DNA from: Clostridia bacterium
GTDB lineage: Bacteria > Bacillota > Clostridia > Oscillospirales > CAG-272
Length of the DNA: 48,384 bases
Reading direction: 5' to 3'
NCBI GenBank assembly: GCA_017455975.1
Contig: JAFTLK010000358.1
Span: 1 to 48,384, forward strand
Of the stretch, positions 25,721 through 34,545 are shown piece by piece (positions within the stretch are counted from its first letter, which is position 1; the number at the start of each line of letters is the position of its first letter). The position numbers and the translations under genes were made by a program. The notes below the pieces were generated by a model. It saw only the letters and a list, made by a program, of their open reading frames with translations, made no database searches and had not been told where the DNA came from.

Positions 25721-26569
25721 CTAATGTTTTCTATACCTCTCCCGATATTCCCCCGGCGGACAACCGGCGCATCGGTGAAACTGTTCATAAAACCGTTTCG
25801 CCTGCGTAAAACCTACAGATGCCCAGATCTCACTCACGGAAAGATCGGTCGTTAAAAGCAGTTCCTTCGCCGCTCCGATACGCAGATCGGTCATGTAGGA
25901 AAGAAAGGTCATACCTGTTTTCTGACGGAAAATACGGCAGAAATACGATTTTGTCACGTGCATATATGCCGCTGCATCCTCAAGTGTGACTGTCTGATAC
26001 CGATCGGAAAGAAAACGGAACAATTCTCCCCATCGGCGCACCTCCTGTTCACCGAGATATCCGATCCGCTTCAGAAAAATCAGAAGCAGATGCAGATAAT
26101 ACTTCGCGGCATCCTGACAGTACGGCTTTTTCTTTACACACTCCTTTTGCAGCATCGATAATATCGTTTCAAAATCTGCCTGTTCTTCCTCTGACAAATG
26201 AATGACCGTACCGCCAAGCGGATTCTGCTCTATCGATACCGACTGATCCCGCAGGGCTTCGGGACGGAAACAGCAGTTGACAACATCCATGCCCCGCAAG
26301 GAATCATATTGGTGGGAATCCTGTAAACGGAAAAAGATGACATCGCCTTTTTTGACAACATAGGTACAGCCGTTGATCCATTGGATCCCGCCGCCCGCCG
26401 CAATGTATTCCAGTTCATAATAATCATGCTGGTGTACCGTCTCATCCAGCGAAGAACGGTGCAGATTGTCGGTGGTTACAGCAATTCCGTCTGCTTCAAA
26501 AAAATTGTCATAGGCGGACAGTGTCCGATACCGGATCAGTCTGACGCCGTTACGTATCTCCTCTTTCAT
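25721..26569 (-). CDS. AraC-family transcriptional regulator
   Basis: 282 residues. N-terminal cupin sensor (about 1-140) with HQHDYYELEYIAAG and GDVIFFRLQDSHQY. The C-terminal double helix-turn-helix runs from TLEDAAAYMHVTKSYFCRIFRQKTG to SVSEIWASVGFTQAKRFYEQFHR. It is probably a sugar-responsive activator of the divergent GH36-like gene and lipoprotein. The start at 26569 (second of two close ATGs) is spaced best from AAAGGCGGG. Confidence 0.92.
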   Translation of the reverse strand: MKEEIRNGVRLIRYRTLSAYDNFFEADGIAVTTDNLHRSSLDETVHQHDYYELEYIAAGGGIQWINGCTYVVKKGDVIFFRLQDSHQYDSLRGMDVVNCCFRPEALRDQSVSIEQNPLGGTVIHLSEEEQADFETILSMLQKECVKKKPYCQDAAKYYLHLLLIFLKRIGYLGEQEVRRWGELFRFLSDRYQTVTLEDAAAYMHVTKSYFCRIFRQKTGMTFLSYMTDLRIGAAKELLLTTDLSVSEIWASVGFTQAKRFYEQFHRCAGCPPGEYRERYRKH

Positions 26570-26592
26570 ATCCATCCCGCCTTTCTGCTGAT

Positions 26593-26621
26593 ATTGTAAC
26601 ACACCTGATATCAGAATGCAA
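26593..26621 (-). promoter_or_regulatory. Promoter of the first AraC regulator
   Basis: Read leftward: -35 TTGCAT (26621-26616), 17-base spacer, -10 TACAAT (26598-26593). Start is expected about 24 bases before the chosen ATG. Confidence 0.7.
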
Positions 26622-26663
26622 TACTTTTTGGGTAAGAGTTCAGAATATCGATAATTTCGGACA

Positions 26664-26688
26664 ATATTGACCAAAGATGGGTCAATAT
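26664..26688. promoter_or_regulatory. Inverted-repeat candidate operator upstream of the GH36-like gene
   Basis: Perfect 9-bp arms ATATTGACC (26664-26672) / GGTCAATAT (26680-26688) around 7 bases. Its centre lies about 50-55 bases before the expected start of the rightward promoter, a typical activator position, and about 90 bases upstream of the regulator's start. Confidence 0.6.
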
Positions 26689-26694
26689 CCACTA

Positions 26695-26723
26695 TTGTGG
26701 TGTCCGCCAATCTGTGATATAAT
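26695..26723 (+). promoter_or_regulatory. Promoter of the GH36-like gene
   Basis: -35 TTGTGG (26695-26700), 17-base spacer, -10 TATAAT (26718-26723) preceded by TGTGA. The poor -35 suits activator dependence. Confidence 0.7.
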
Positions 26724-26759
26724 ACTGTCAGTAATTAAAAACAAGGAGCAATACGTCAC

Positions 26760-28406
26760 ATGAGATTAAGATATCCCGATAAAACTGTGCTTTTCACGCA
26801 GGATAAGCGCTATACCCTCGACGCCTCACTTTCCCGGGAGGATGTAAAGATTCGCTATACTCTGACCGAGGATGAATGTATGCGCATCACAGTGACAGCA
26901 GATGAAACTTCGATCCGTTTTCTGCGTCTGCGGTGGAATTACAATGAAGAAGAACGTATGGGCGGGATTGTCCGCGCACACGGCAGTATTTTCAGCGTTC
27001 CCTACGGTGCTGTCAACCGTCGATGGGACAGCATTATGCCCGAAGCCTATATGCCGTGGTACTTTATGATGACAAACGGAACCGACAGCAAAAAAGATGC
27101 TCCCGGCACAACACGGGCATGTGGTGTTATGACAGGAGGCAAATCCTTCTGTTTCTGGCAAAACGACATGGATGGATTCACACTTTGGGTGGATCTGCGA
27201 TGCGGTACTGCAGGAGTTCTTCTGCGCGGCAGAGAACTCGATGCGGCAACTGTCGTTTTCCGTGAATACAATGAACACTGCTTCACAGAGACGGAAAAAC
27301 AGCTGGCAGGCAATGTCTTTCTTGCCTGTGAGGATTTCTGCCGTGTCATGTGTCCGCATCCGATTCTGCCAAAAGAACCTGTTTACGGCTCCAACAACTG
27401 GTATTACGCATACGGCAACAGCTCTCATGAAGAAATTATACAGGATGCATCGTTTCTGGCAAAGATGACAGCGGGATTGGATAACCGTCCGTTCATGGTG
27501 ATTGACGACGGTTGGCAGCAATACGGCTGTACCGGTCCCTGGGACAAAGGAAGCGAAAAGTTCCCGGACATGCCCGGATTGGCACAGGAAATTGCCAACA
27601 TGGGTGTCAAACCCGGCATCTGGTACCGCCCCTTGTCCGATGCGGAAAAAATACTTTCATGGACAACGGACGAAATGCGTCACCCGCTTGATGCTTCCTG
27701 TCTGGACCCGTCTCATCCGACCGTTCTTGCGCATATCAAAGAAGACATGAAGCGGTTTGCAGATTGGGGATATCGGCTCGTGAAACACGACTATTCCACG
27801 CACGATATGTTTGGATTCTGGAAGCTGGAGCTGAATCCGGCTCCGGTAAAGGAACCGGTCTGGTCGTTCTATAATACCGGAAAAACAGGTGCTGAAATTG
27901 TTCTTGACTTCTATCGCGCACTGCGTGAAGCGGCAGGTGAAGACGTCATCATTCTCGGATGCAATACCATTCATCATCTTGCCGCTGGATTGGTGGAGGT
28001 CAACCGTACCAGTGATGATACCAGCGGTATTCTCTGGGAGAAGACACGTGTTGCCGGTGTCAATACGCTTGCGTTCTGTATGTGTCAGAACCGAACCTTT
28101 TATGCATCCGATGCGGACTGTATCGGTATTACCGAAAACATCCCGTGGGAGTTGAACCGTCAATGGCTGTATGCTCTGGCACACAGCGGATCGCCTTTGT
28201 TTGTTTCCTGCAAGCTCGGCATTCTCGGGGACGAACAGCTCGCTGAGCTGCGGCAGGCATTTGCGGCCGCATCGGTTCAATCCGATCGCATGGTGCCGCT
28301 GAACTGGACGGAAACCAACTGCCCTGACCGATGGCTTCTGAACGGAACACCGATTTCGTTCCGCTGGATTCCCGATGAGGGATGTGATTCGATCCATATG
28401 GAATAA
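26760..28406 (+). CDS. GH36-like alpha-galactosidase-type glycosidase
   Basis: 548 residues, shorter than classical GH36 enzymes (about 700), no signal peptide. After a beta-rich N-terminal domain comes a clan GH-D barrel: PFMVIDDGWQ (D249/D250), GVKPGIWYRP and VKHDYS with the likely nucleophile D344. The likely acid is at D419/D420 (NRTSDDTSG). Its action on alpha-galactosides or related alpha-linked sugars is inferred. AAGGAG precedes the ATG. It is the first gene after the AraC-controlled promoter, and an orphan binding lipoprotein follows 26 bases after the stop. Confidence 0.8.
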   Translation: MRLRYPDKTVLFTQDKRYTLDASLSREDVKIRYTLTEDECMRITVTADETSIRFLRLRWNYNEEERMGGIVRAHGSIFSVPYGAVNRRWDSIMPEAYMPWYFMMTNGTDSKKDAPGTTRACGVMTGGKSFCFWQNDMDGFTLWVDLRCGTAGVLLRGRELDAATVVFREYNEHCFTETEKQLAGNVFLACEDFCRVMCPHPILPKEPVYGSNNWYYAYGNSSHEEIIQDASFLAKMTAGLDNRPFMVIDDGWQQYGCTGPWDKGSEKFPDMPGLAQEIANMGVKPGIWYRPLSDAEKILSWTTDEMRHPLDASCLDPSHPTVLAHIKEDMKRFADWGYRLVKHDYSTHDMFGFWKLELNPAPVKEPVWSFYNTGKTGAEIVLDFYRALREAAGEDVIILGCNTIHHLAAGLVEVNRTSDDTSGILWEKTRVAGVNTLAFCMCQNRTFYASDADCIGITENIPWELNRQWLYALAHSGSPLFVSCKLGILGDEQLAELRQAFAAASVQSDRMVPLNWTETNCPDRWLLNGTPISFRWIPDEGCDSIHME

Positions 28407-28432
28407 TGAAAACAGAACAGGAGGATTTTACG

Positions 28433-29914
28433 ATGATCTGTCAAAAGAGAACTGCCGTCGCTTTCCTGCTTCTTTCCCTGCTTGTTGTCGGGTGTGCAGG
28501 TGAGGACACAAAAACGGATATCGAAACAACCAATACCGGTATCGAAGGTACAGCGGAAACCGAAACCGTTGTCACAGAAAACGCATTACCCGACAATCTG
28601 CCGGAAATGGATTTCGGCGGTGCTATATATACCATGTATCTGCGCCGTGATAAGAATTATACGCCGGACGATTTCATGGCGGAGGAGGGTTCCGGAGATA
28701 TTGTTGAAGATGCCGTCTATCGCCGCAATCTGACAATTTCGGAACGCTTCAACGTTCAATTTGCATATAATCTTGATGAAACCGGTATGACCACATCCAA
28801 CACACCGGGTATTATCGCTCTGCGTGCAGGCGAACATGCAAATGACATTCTTGCACTGCACGGTGCGCATTGTTTTGAATATGCAAAAGAGGGTTTACTT
28901 CTGGACTGGTTTGAAATGATGTCATATAATGATCTGACACAGCCGTGGTGGGATCAGGATTTCCGCATCAACACCGCCATCGGCGGTCGCCTGTTCAGTA
29001 TGACTGGTTCTCTGAGCCATTTCAGCATCGGCGGCACATTTTGTATGTTCTTCAACAAGGACATTCTCAACCGTTTTGATATTGCCTATCCGTATCAGGA
29101 TGTACTCGACGGCACATGGACCTTTGACAAGTATTACAGCATGAGCCGCGCCGTTGTACAGGATCTCAACGGCAACAGCGTGATCGAACCGGAATACGAC
29201 CAATACGGTCTGTATACCGATGCATGTCGCTTCCCGATTGCCGCATTCTATATGGCGGGCGATAAAAGTATTACTTTGGACGGCGACGGTGTTCCGACCA
29301 TCACGGTTTATTCCGAGCAAACAGATAAAATCATGGAATCGCTTCTTTCCTACTATAAAGAACCGGGTGTCTACATCACCGGAAAATCCGGTGAATATCC
29401 GGAAAATATTTTCAGAGAAGGTCGTGCTCTGTTCATCGGTACGTATACAAAGGATCTCGCCAAATACCGTGATATGGATGCTGAAATCGGCGTCATTCCC
29501 TACCCGAAATTTGATGAATCCACAGATCGGTACTATTCACTGGTTGATGCCGGTGAGAATGTCTTTGCTGTCCCGATCACCGCAACCACAGCCAATCTTG
29601 ACATGATTTCGATTGTTACGGAAGCACTCGCTTATGAGGGATATTACTCGGTTCTGCCGACTTTCTACGAAACCGCGCTCAAAACCAAGTATGCCCGAGA
29701 CAACGAATCGGAGAAAATGCTCAGCATCATCGCATCCACCCGCTATTTTGATTACGGATACTATGATACCGGTTGTACAAAGGGATTGGCATATATCGGT
29801 TTGACGATGGTTGATCAGTCCAAAAACTTTGCATCCTATTACGAAAGCAACCGTACACCGTCCGAAAAAATGCTGAAAAAAGCATTGGAGGCGTATCTTG
29901 AGGTTGGGAACTGA
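28433..29914 (+). CDS. Orphan extracellular solute-binding lipoprotein (family copy 1)
   Basis: 493 residues. The signal peptide ends in lipobox LLVVGC (lipidated C21), then a Thr/Glu-rich linker. The mature protein starts LPDNLPEMDFGG and carries GDIVEDAVYRRNLTISERFNV, MFFNKDILNRF and DGTWTFDKYY, giving an overall fold like ABC sugar-binding proteins. GGAGG lies before the ATG at 28433; an upstream ATG at 28406 overlaps the GH36 stop and has no such site. No ABC permease or ATPase gene is nearby. It is paralogous to the lipoprotein at 34546 and to the fragment at 41461. It probably binds the sugar handled by the GH36-like enzyme at the cell surface. Confidence 0.85.
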   Translation: MICQKRTAVAFLLLSLLVVGCAGEDTKTDIETTNTGIEGTAETETVVTENALPDNLPEMDFGGAIYTMYLRRDKNYTPDDFMAEEGSGDIVEDAVYRRNLTISERFNVQFAYNLDETGMTTSNTPGIIALRAGEHANDILALHGAHCFEYAKEGLLLDWFEMMSYNDLTQPWWDQDFRINTAIGGRLFSMTGSLSHFSIGGTFCMFFNKDILNRFDIAYPYQDVLDGTWTFDKYYSMSRAVVQDLNGNSVIEPEYDQYGLYTDACRFPIAAFYMAGDKSITLDGDGVPTITVYSEQTDKIMESLLSYYKEPGVYITGKSGEYPENIFREGRALFIGTYTKDLAKYRDMDAEIGVIPYPKFDESTDRYYSLVDAGENVFAVPITATTANLDMISIVTEALAYEGYYSVLPTFYETALKTKYARDNESEKMLSIIASTRYFDYGYYDTGCTKGLAYIGLTMVDQSKNFASYYESNRTPSEKMLKKALEAYLEVGN

Positions 29915-29944
29915 GGTGATGGAGTGTTGATGAACCATGTATAA

Positions 29945-30048
29945 TGGATTCATACGCTGACCTTTGAAGGTCTCGCGGGTAAAGAAGGTCCGCTTCTGGT
30001 AGAACTGAAGGAAGCACATTTGTATGCGATTGGAGCGAAGATGAAATA
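29945..30048 (+). pseudogene. Possible 3' end of a lost gene
   Basis: A frame without a start codon reads WIHTLTFEGLAGKEGPLLVE and ends at a TAA at about 30048, followed closely by a terminator. It could be the tail of a third gene of the GH36 operon whose body was deleted. I do not recognise the family; it may be chance. Confidence 0.25.
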
Positions 30049-30070
30049 AACGAAAGATTGTTGATGCAGG

Positions 30071-30107
30071 AAGGCGACCAGCCAAAAAAGTTGGTCGCCT
30101 TTCTTTA
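30071..30107 (+). terminator. Terminator of the GH36-lipoprotein operon
   Basis: AAGGCGACCA (30071-30080) pairs with TTGGTCGCCTT (30091-30101), followed by TCTTT. Confidence 0.8.
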
Positions 30108-30258
30108 TATCCCATAATTTGAGGAAAACGAATAGGCCAAATATACACCTTGAGAAAATCAAAGCCGACTGAATATGGGTACGAATCTGAACAATAATGG
30201 CGTCAACTGAACTTCAAAGATATAAGAAACAAAAGATGCGGTAGACAGTTACTGCATA

Positions 30259-30291
30259 TAAAAACCAGGCGGCACTTTTCGGTACTGCCTG
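30259..30291 (-). terminator. Terminator behind the thiE remnant
   Basis: Read leftward: CAGGCAGTAC (30291-30282), loop, GTGCCGCCTG (30275-30266), then GTTTTTA. The region 30108-30258 shows nothing else. Confidence 0.7.
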
Positions 30292-30307
30292 ACTGTGTTC
30301 TGCTATT

Positions 30308-30574
30308 TTCCGCACCGAGATGTACACCCTCCGCATCCACGGCAAGTGCCACATCCACACGGTCGTCGATGATCAGCGGCACGCCATGTTCTTTCGTAAG
30401 TTTGTGTACCTTTTCCGCCAGAGAAATATACTCTCTGGTGGTTTTGTTTCTCTCGCGAAGCTGTAGTATGGTCACGCCGCCGCAAAGTGCCGCTTCAATG
30501 CGTGCAAGAAACTCCGCTTCTTCATAAGTTCCGCTGTCTGTGATAAAGTACAGGCTTGTGTCAAATTGTTTCAA
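30308..30574 (-). pseudogene. thiE: Thiamine-phosphate synthase, C-terminally truncated
   Basis: About 88 residues of the roughly 210 expected: LYFITDS start, GGVTILQLRERNKTTREY, LAEKVHKLTKEHGVPLIIDDRVDVALAV and GVHLGAE, after which homology ends. The pyrophosphate-binding C-terminal half is missing, so it cannot work. It overlaps the end of the thiM fragment by about 14 bases, the usual thiM-thiE arrangement; the probable start is a TTG or non-standard codon. Confidence 0.8.
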
Positions 30575-30839
30575 GATCAAATTTCTCCAAAGATATATCA
30601 GTTTCAAATTCCACCGCGGACAGTGTGGACAGCCCGTCCATGAGATGCACCATGAACGAACCGCTGCCCGGTACTGTTTCGGCAAGCTGTCCGCAGATGC
30701 CAAGGACCGAACACGCACAGACCGCCGCATCCATATCACGCGATACGGAGAGATACGCCGCACACAGCGCACCGAGCATACATCCTGTTCCCGTAACGGA
30801 AGTGAGTCTTGGTGTACCGTAATCCCATGGATTAAGCAC
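30561..30839 (-). pseudogene. thiM: Hydroxyethylthiazole kinase, N-terminally truncated
   Basis: Only the last 85-90 of about 265 residues: RLTSVTGTGCMLGALCAAYL (the ATP/active-site Cys region) to ETVPGSGSFMVHLMDGL and the C-terminus. Homology begins near 30812; the first ten residues of the open frame (LNPWDYG) may be unrelated. With thiE it forms a remnant of a thiamine salvage operon cut at both sides. Confidence 0.8.
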
Positions 30840-30899
30840 CTCTATGTTACACTATCGTTAGACATAATAATGACGGCAAAAAATAAGCGTATAGGAGTA

Positions 30900-31799
30900 T
30901 TATGATTTATACCTATGCCGATATTGTAACGGTGTGATTCCGTATTTCTTCTGAAATTCCTTATAAAAGGATGTTTTCGATGCGAATCCGACCGTATGTG
31001 CAATTACTTCCGCTGTTTGATCTGTATCCAGAAGCATTTGTGCGGCAGATATGATACGACAGTGAATCACTCGTTCGCGGAATGTCATATCATACCGTTT
31101 TTTGCAGATACGGTCAAGCTGACGTGTGCTGATGAATAATTGCTCTGCAATTCTTTGCCGATCGATGGATGTCATAAATTGCGAATCGATAATATATTCC
31201 AGAGAAGCAATGCGGTTGATATCCCGATCGGAAAGATATTCTTCAAGCCCTGGATTTCCCGGAAGCGCTTCAAATCCCGCCTGTATCATTTGCGTCAGCA
31301 AAGAAAGCAGCTGCAGAGAAAACAAAAGATTGTGCTTTCCATCGTATGTATGCAGAATCGAAGTCCACGCCCGGGTAAAAGCAGGCTGATTTTTGAGAAT
31401 CAGCGGATGACGGCTGCCAAGAAGCGGTTCCAGAAAACTGTGCAGTTCGGATGTCTCCTGTCTTGTTTTGTGATGCAGCAGCTTCACGCCGATCGCACGA
31501 AAGGCAGCATCCTTCTTTTCGGTAAGACACACATGCGGCAGATGTGCCGGAACATACAGAAAATCACCGGGATGCAGTGCGGTAATGGTGTGATCGATGT
31601 TGATTCGTGTACAGCCCTCCACCCCACAAAAAAGCTCTCCGAATGCATGTGTATGAAGATTTTGAAGAACCAGCTGTTCTCTTTCATCCGTTATCTCCAC
31701 CATCGATGTTTCCGAATCACCGAGAAACAGTATGGTTGTGTCATTGACGGTAATCGGGAATTCTCTGCGGCTGCCCGGCAGTTGTTTTGTGTTGGTCAT
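30900..31799 (-). CDS. AraC-family transcriptional regulator
   Basis: 299 residues. N-terminal cupin part (LHTHAFGELFCGVEG, LHPGDFLYVPAHLPHVCLTEKKD). The C-terminal double helix-turn-helix has DRQRIAEQLFISTRQLDRICKK and TAEVIAHTVGFASKTSFYKEF, ending with GITPLQYRHRY. GGAGGCGG lies just before the ATG. It is divergent from the five-gene unit starting at 31981 and most likely controls it. Confidence 0.92.
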   Translation of the reverse strand: MTNTKQLPGSRREFPITVNDTTILFLGDSETSMVEITDEREQLVLQNLHTHAFGELFCGVEGCTRINIDHTITALHPGDFLYVPAHLPHVCLTEKKDAAFRAIGVKLLHHKTRQETSELHSFLEPLLGSRHPLILKNQPAFTRAWTSILHTYDGKHNLLFSLQLLSLLTQMIQAGFEALPGNPGLEEYLSDRDINRIASLEYIIDSQFMTSIDRQRIAEQLFISTRQLDRICKKRYDMTFRERVIHCRIISAAQMLLDTDQTAEVIAHTVGFASKTSFYKEFQKKYGITPLQYRHRYKS

Positions 31800-31828
31800 A
31801 ATCCGCCTCCGTGTCTGATTTGATTACT

Positions 31829-31857
31829 ATTATACATAAAAATACGAAGAGTGTCAA
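31829..31857 (-). promoter_or_regulatory. Promoter of the second AraC regulator
   Basis: Read leftward: perfect -35 TTGACA (31857-31852), 17-base spacer, perfect -10 TATAAT (31834-31829). Confidence 0.85.
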
Positions 31858-31910
31858 CATGATCGTACATAAATAAGACATTTCTTGTGGGATGTTGTCG
31901 TATTGCGATA

Positions 31911-31939
31911 TTGACATATGAAACCCGGTATGTTATGAT
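31911..31939 (+). promoter_or_regulatory. Promoter of the five-gene glycan unit
   Basis: -35 TTGACA (31911-31916), 17-base spacer, -10 TATGAT (31934-31939). Upstream, CAACAT (about 31855) and ATGTTG (about 31893) form a spaced inverted repeat that could be part of the regulator's site. Confidence 0.75.
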
Positions 31940-31980
31940 TATGGTGAAAAAAGCATATGACCGTACAGGAGGATGCGCTT

Positions 31981-33678
31981 ATGAAGCTATATGCATTAAC
32001 AGATTTCCCGGATGACGCTCTGGACGGATTTACACCAAAGCAGATGGATGAATTCAACCGGATATTTTCCGAATACGGTGTCAGCCGTATGTACTTTCAG
32101 TATTACGGAAACCGCGATTACGGATGGTGCATGAACTGTGACCTTCCCGAACGCGAGGGCAATAAAAAAACAGCGGAGCTGATGCCGAACTATTCCCGCG
32201 TGTTTGTGGAAGCGGCGAAGAAATACGGCATGGAAGCGTGTGCTGTCATGCGTCCGCAGGAGCAGGGACTGTGGATGGTAACCTCCCCGCATATCAATCA
32301 AGGAAGAACGCCCGGAATTCCACACATCGGCGGCGAAATGCTCGGATATGCCACGTTTACCAAGGAGCATCCCGGGCTGCGAATCAAGCGGCGCGGATGG
32401 GATATTGACCCCGATTCGGTCGACAAGACCGTGGGCATGCTGAAGCTGTACAAGCAGAATGATCTGCCCATGCGATTTGGTAAGGATGAGATTACGATCT
32501 ATGTTTCCGATGACAATGCCGATTATCAGCCGTATGAAGGCAATTTTTCTGTAATAGAAACAACAGAGGCGGCAGTGGAAACGGTATATCTTTCCAAAGC
32601 AAATCCATATGCATCGGAGGTTCTGACCGAAGCCGGTGCACCGATCCGTGTGATGACGATTTCCGGACTTTCGATCGAGCATCGTTATATTGCCGTCGGT
32701 GTCAGATGTTCATCATCCGACATGCCCGAAAACCGATTTATCAATGTCCCGCTGCATGCAATCGCTTGCTTTGACGTGGACGGAAACAAGATCTGTGCAA
32801 CACCCGGCGGAACACGGATCGGCACATTGACACGGGAACCGTTTTTAACGGCAGGATTCAATTTCGACGACGGCTTCGGTGCATACATGGTAACATCGCT
32901 GGATCCCGACGAAGATGAAGGATATTATGCCATCGCCAAAGGAAAAAACGAATATGTTCACGGTGCGCTGTGTGAATGTGAGCCTGCGGTCAAAGAATAT
33001 TGGCTTTCTCTGCTTGAACAGGCGCTGGAAGACGGATACGACTGGTTCGGCAACCGTATCGAATGTCATTCCGTCCATGTCGATGAACCATTTGCTTACG
33101 GTTACAATGACTGCATCAAGGAGGAATACTTCCGTCGGTACGGAGAATGCTGCGAAGAAGAAATGGAGCTTTCCAAAATTGCCAAAATACGCGGAGATGC
33201 ATATACCGAGCTCTTTGTCGAGGCGGCACGCCGTGTCCGTGCGCGCGGCAGAAAGGTTTATCTGACACTCAATGTGGAAATGCTGCATGATCCGATTCCG
33301 CTGGATCGGCTGTATGCGTATCCGATGAATGTGGAATGGCAATGGGAGCGTTGGCTGGAGCTGATCCAACCGGATGAGATCAACTTCCGTCTGTATATGG
33401 CATCCCTTGATTTTCTGCTTGAAGATCCGCAATGTCAGCATATGATCGAGGTTGCAAAAAACTACGGTGTTCCGATGACGGTGGAGCGGTATCCGTCAGA
33501 ACAATTTGCAAAGGAATTTGAACGCTTACGTGATACAGGACTGTTTGATGCGATGATTATGTATGAAACAGCAAGTTATTTGAAAACAGACGGCACAACC
33601 GCAATGAAGCTGACAGAACTCGGTAAGACAGTTCTGCCGCAGCTGAAAACGCTATTGCAGGAGGGATCCGCAGAATGA
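31981..33678 (+). CDS. Unrecognised protein, probably a TIM-barrel glycosidase-like enzyme
   Basis: 565 residues, cytoplasmic. Not assigned to a family. The N-terminus alternates strands and helices as in a barrel (MNRIFSEYGVSRMYFQYYG-type segment, FVEAAKKYGMEACAV). The middle part is beta-rich (about 180-290: VETVYLSKANPY, ISGLSIEHRYIAVGV). The C-terminal half resumes barrel-like strands with ECHSVHVDEPFAYGYND, RGRKVYLTLNVEML and DEINFRLYMASL; acidic residues in HVDEP and NVEM are possible catalytic groups. This split-barrel look resembles some beta-galactosidase-like or GHL-type proteins. AGGAGG lies 8 bases before the ATG at 31981, and an earlier ATG has no such site. It is the first gene of the AraC-controlled unit, overlapping the next by 4 bases. 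Confidence 0.7.
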   Translation: MKLYALTDFPDDALDGFTPKQMDEFNRIFSEYGVSRMYFQYYGNRDYGWCMNCDLPEREGNKKTAELMPNYSRVFVEAAKKYGMEACAVMRPQEQGLWMVTSPHINQGRTPGIPHIGGEMLGYATFTKEHPGLRIKRRGWDIDPDSVDKTVGMLKLYKQNDLPMRFGKDEITIYVSDDNADYQPYEGNFSVIETTEAAVETVYLSKANPYASEVLTEAGAPIRVMTISGLSIEHRYIAVGVRCSSSDMPENRFINVPLHAIACFDVDGNKICATPGGTRIGTLTREPFLTAGFNFDDGFGAYMVTSLDPDEDEGYYAIAKGKNEYVHGALCECEPAVKEYWLSLLEQALEDGYDWFGNRIECHSVHVDEPFAYGYNDCIKEEYFRRYGECCEEEMELSKIAKIRGDAYTELFVEAARRVRARGRKVYLTLNVEMLHDPIPLDRLYAYPMNVEWQWERWLELIQPDEINFRLYMASLDFLLEDPQCQHMIEVAKNYGVPMTVERYPSEQFAKEFERLRDTGLFDAMIMYETASYLKTDGTTAMKLTELGKTVLPQLKTLLQEGSAE

Positions 33679-34520
33679 AAACCTTTGATATCGGACTCGG
33701 CGGTTATTCGATCTTACAGTCGCCCAATATGACGCATACACAGATGATGGGTTATATTATCAAAACACCCAACGGTAAACTGATTGTCATCGACGGCGGC
33801 AATCCCGGGGATGCCGGATATCTGCGAGAGCAGATTATGGAGAGCGGCGGACATGTCGATCTGTGGTTGATCACGCATTGCCATGATGACCATTTCTGTG
33901 CGCTGATGAAGATTCTGGAAGCACCCGATGGCATTACGATCGATCGGATTTGTTATAACTTCCCGCCGCGTGACTGGCTGGAAGCGGTGGAACCGTCGGA
34001 TTGGAACCGTGCGTTCTTTGAAGTGATCGATGCAAATGCGGATTTGTTTCAGGTGCTCTACGAAAAGGATACGCTGAACATTGACGGTCTGCAGATCGAG
34101 GTTCTGAATGACCCGATGGACTTCCAGCAGTTTACCGACCCGTCACCTAACGGCGGTTCCAACATCAATGATACGTCTCTTGTCTTCCGTTTCACGTTTC
34201 CGAACGGAAAAACCGCATTGTTTTTGGGTGATCTCGGACTGCGCGCAGGGGATATTTTAGAAGCAAAATACGGTGATGCGCTGAAAAGTGATATCGTGCA
34301 GATGGCACATCACGGGCAAAACGGTGCCGGCGAGAATGTTTATCAGCGCATCCGACCGACCCTTTGCATGTGGACAGCACCGATCTGGCTTTGGAACAAC
34401 GATGCCGGACAAGGCTTCAATACCCATTTTTTCAAAACCGTGACCGTTCGCGGCTGGATGGAGAAGCTCGGTGTCAAGCTCCATGCGGTTGAGGGTGAAG
34501 GTCCTGCATTGATCATTTAA
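33675..34520 (+). CDS. Metallo-beta-lactamase-fold hydrolase
   Basis: 281 residues. The metal site HCHDDH (H68, H70, D72, H73) follows LIVIDGGNPGDAG. Later ligand-type residues are in LGDLG (about 190) and MAHHGQNG (about 213). No signal peptide. It overlaps the preceding gene by 4 bases (ATGA), indicating tight coupling. The fold covers lactonases, phosphodiesterases and thioesterases; in a sugar operon a lactonase or ester hydrolase role is plausible, but the substrate is unknown. Confidence 0.85.
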   Translation: MKTFDIGLGGYSILQSPNMTHTQMMGYIIKTPNGKLIVIDGGNPGDAGYLREQIMESGGHVDLWLITHCHDDHFCALMKILEAPDGITIDRICYNFPPRDWLEAVEPSDWNRAFFEVIDANADLFQVLYEKDTLNIDGLQIEVLNDPMDFQQFTDPSPNGGSNINDTSLVFRFTFPNGKTALFLGDLGLRAGDILEAKYGDALKSDIVQMAHHGQNGAGENVYQRIRPTLCMWTAPIWLWNNDAGQGFNTHFFKTVTVRGWMEKLGVKLHAVEGEGPALII

Positions 34521-34545
34521 TATTGATACAGAAAGGAACATGATT

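Noticed and set aside
30840-30899. TPP riboswitch upstream of the thiM fragment
   Set aside because: No CTGAGA/ACCTGA-type core is present, and the thiM 5' end is missing.
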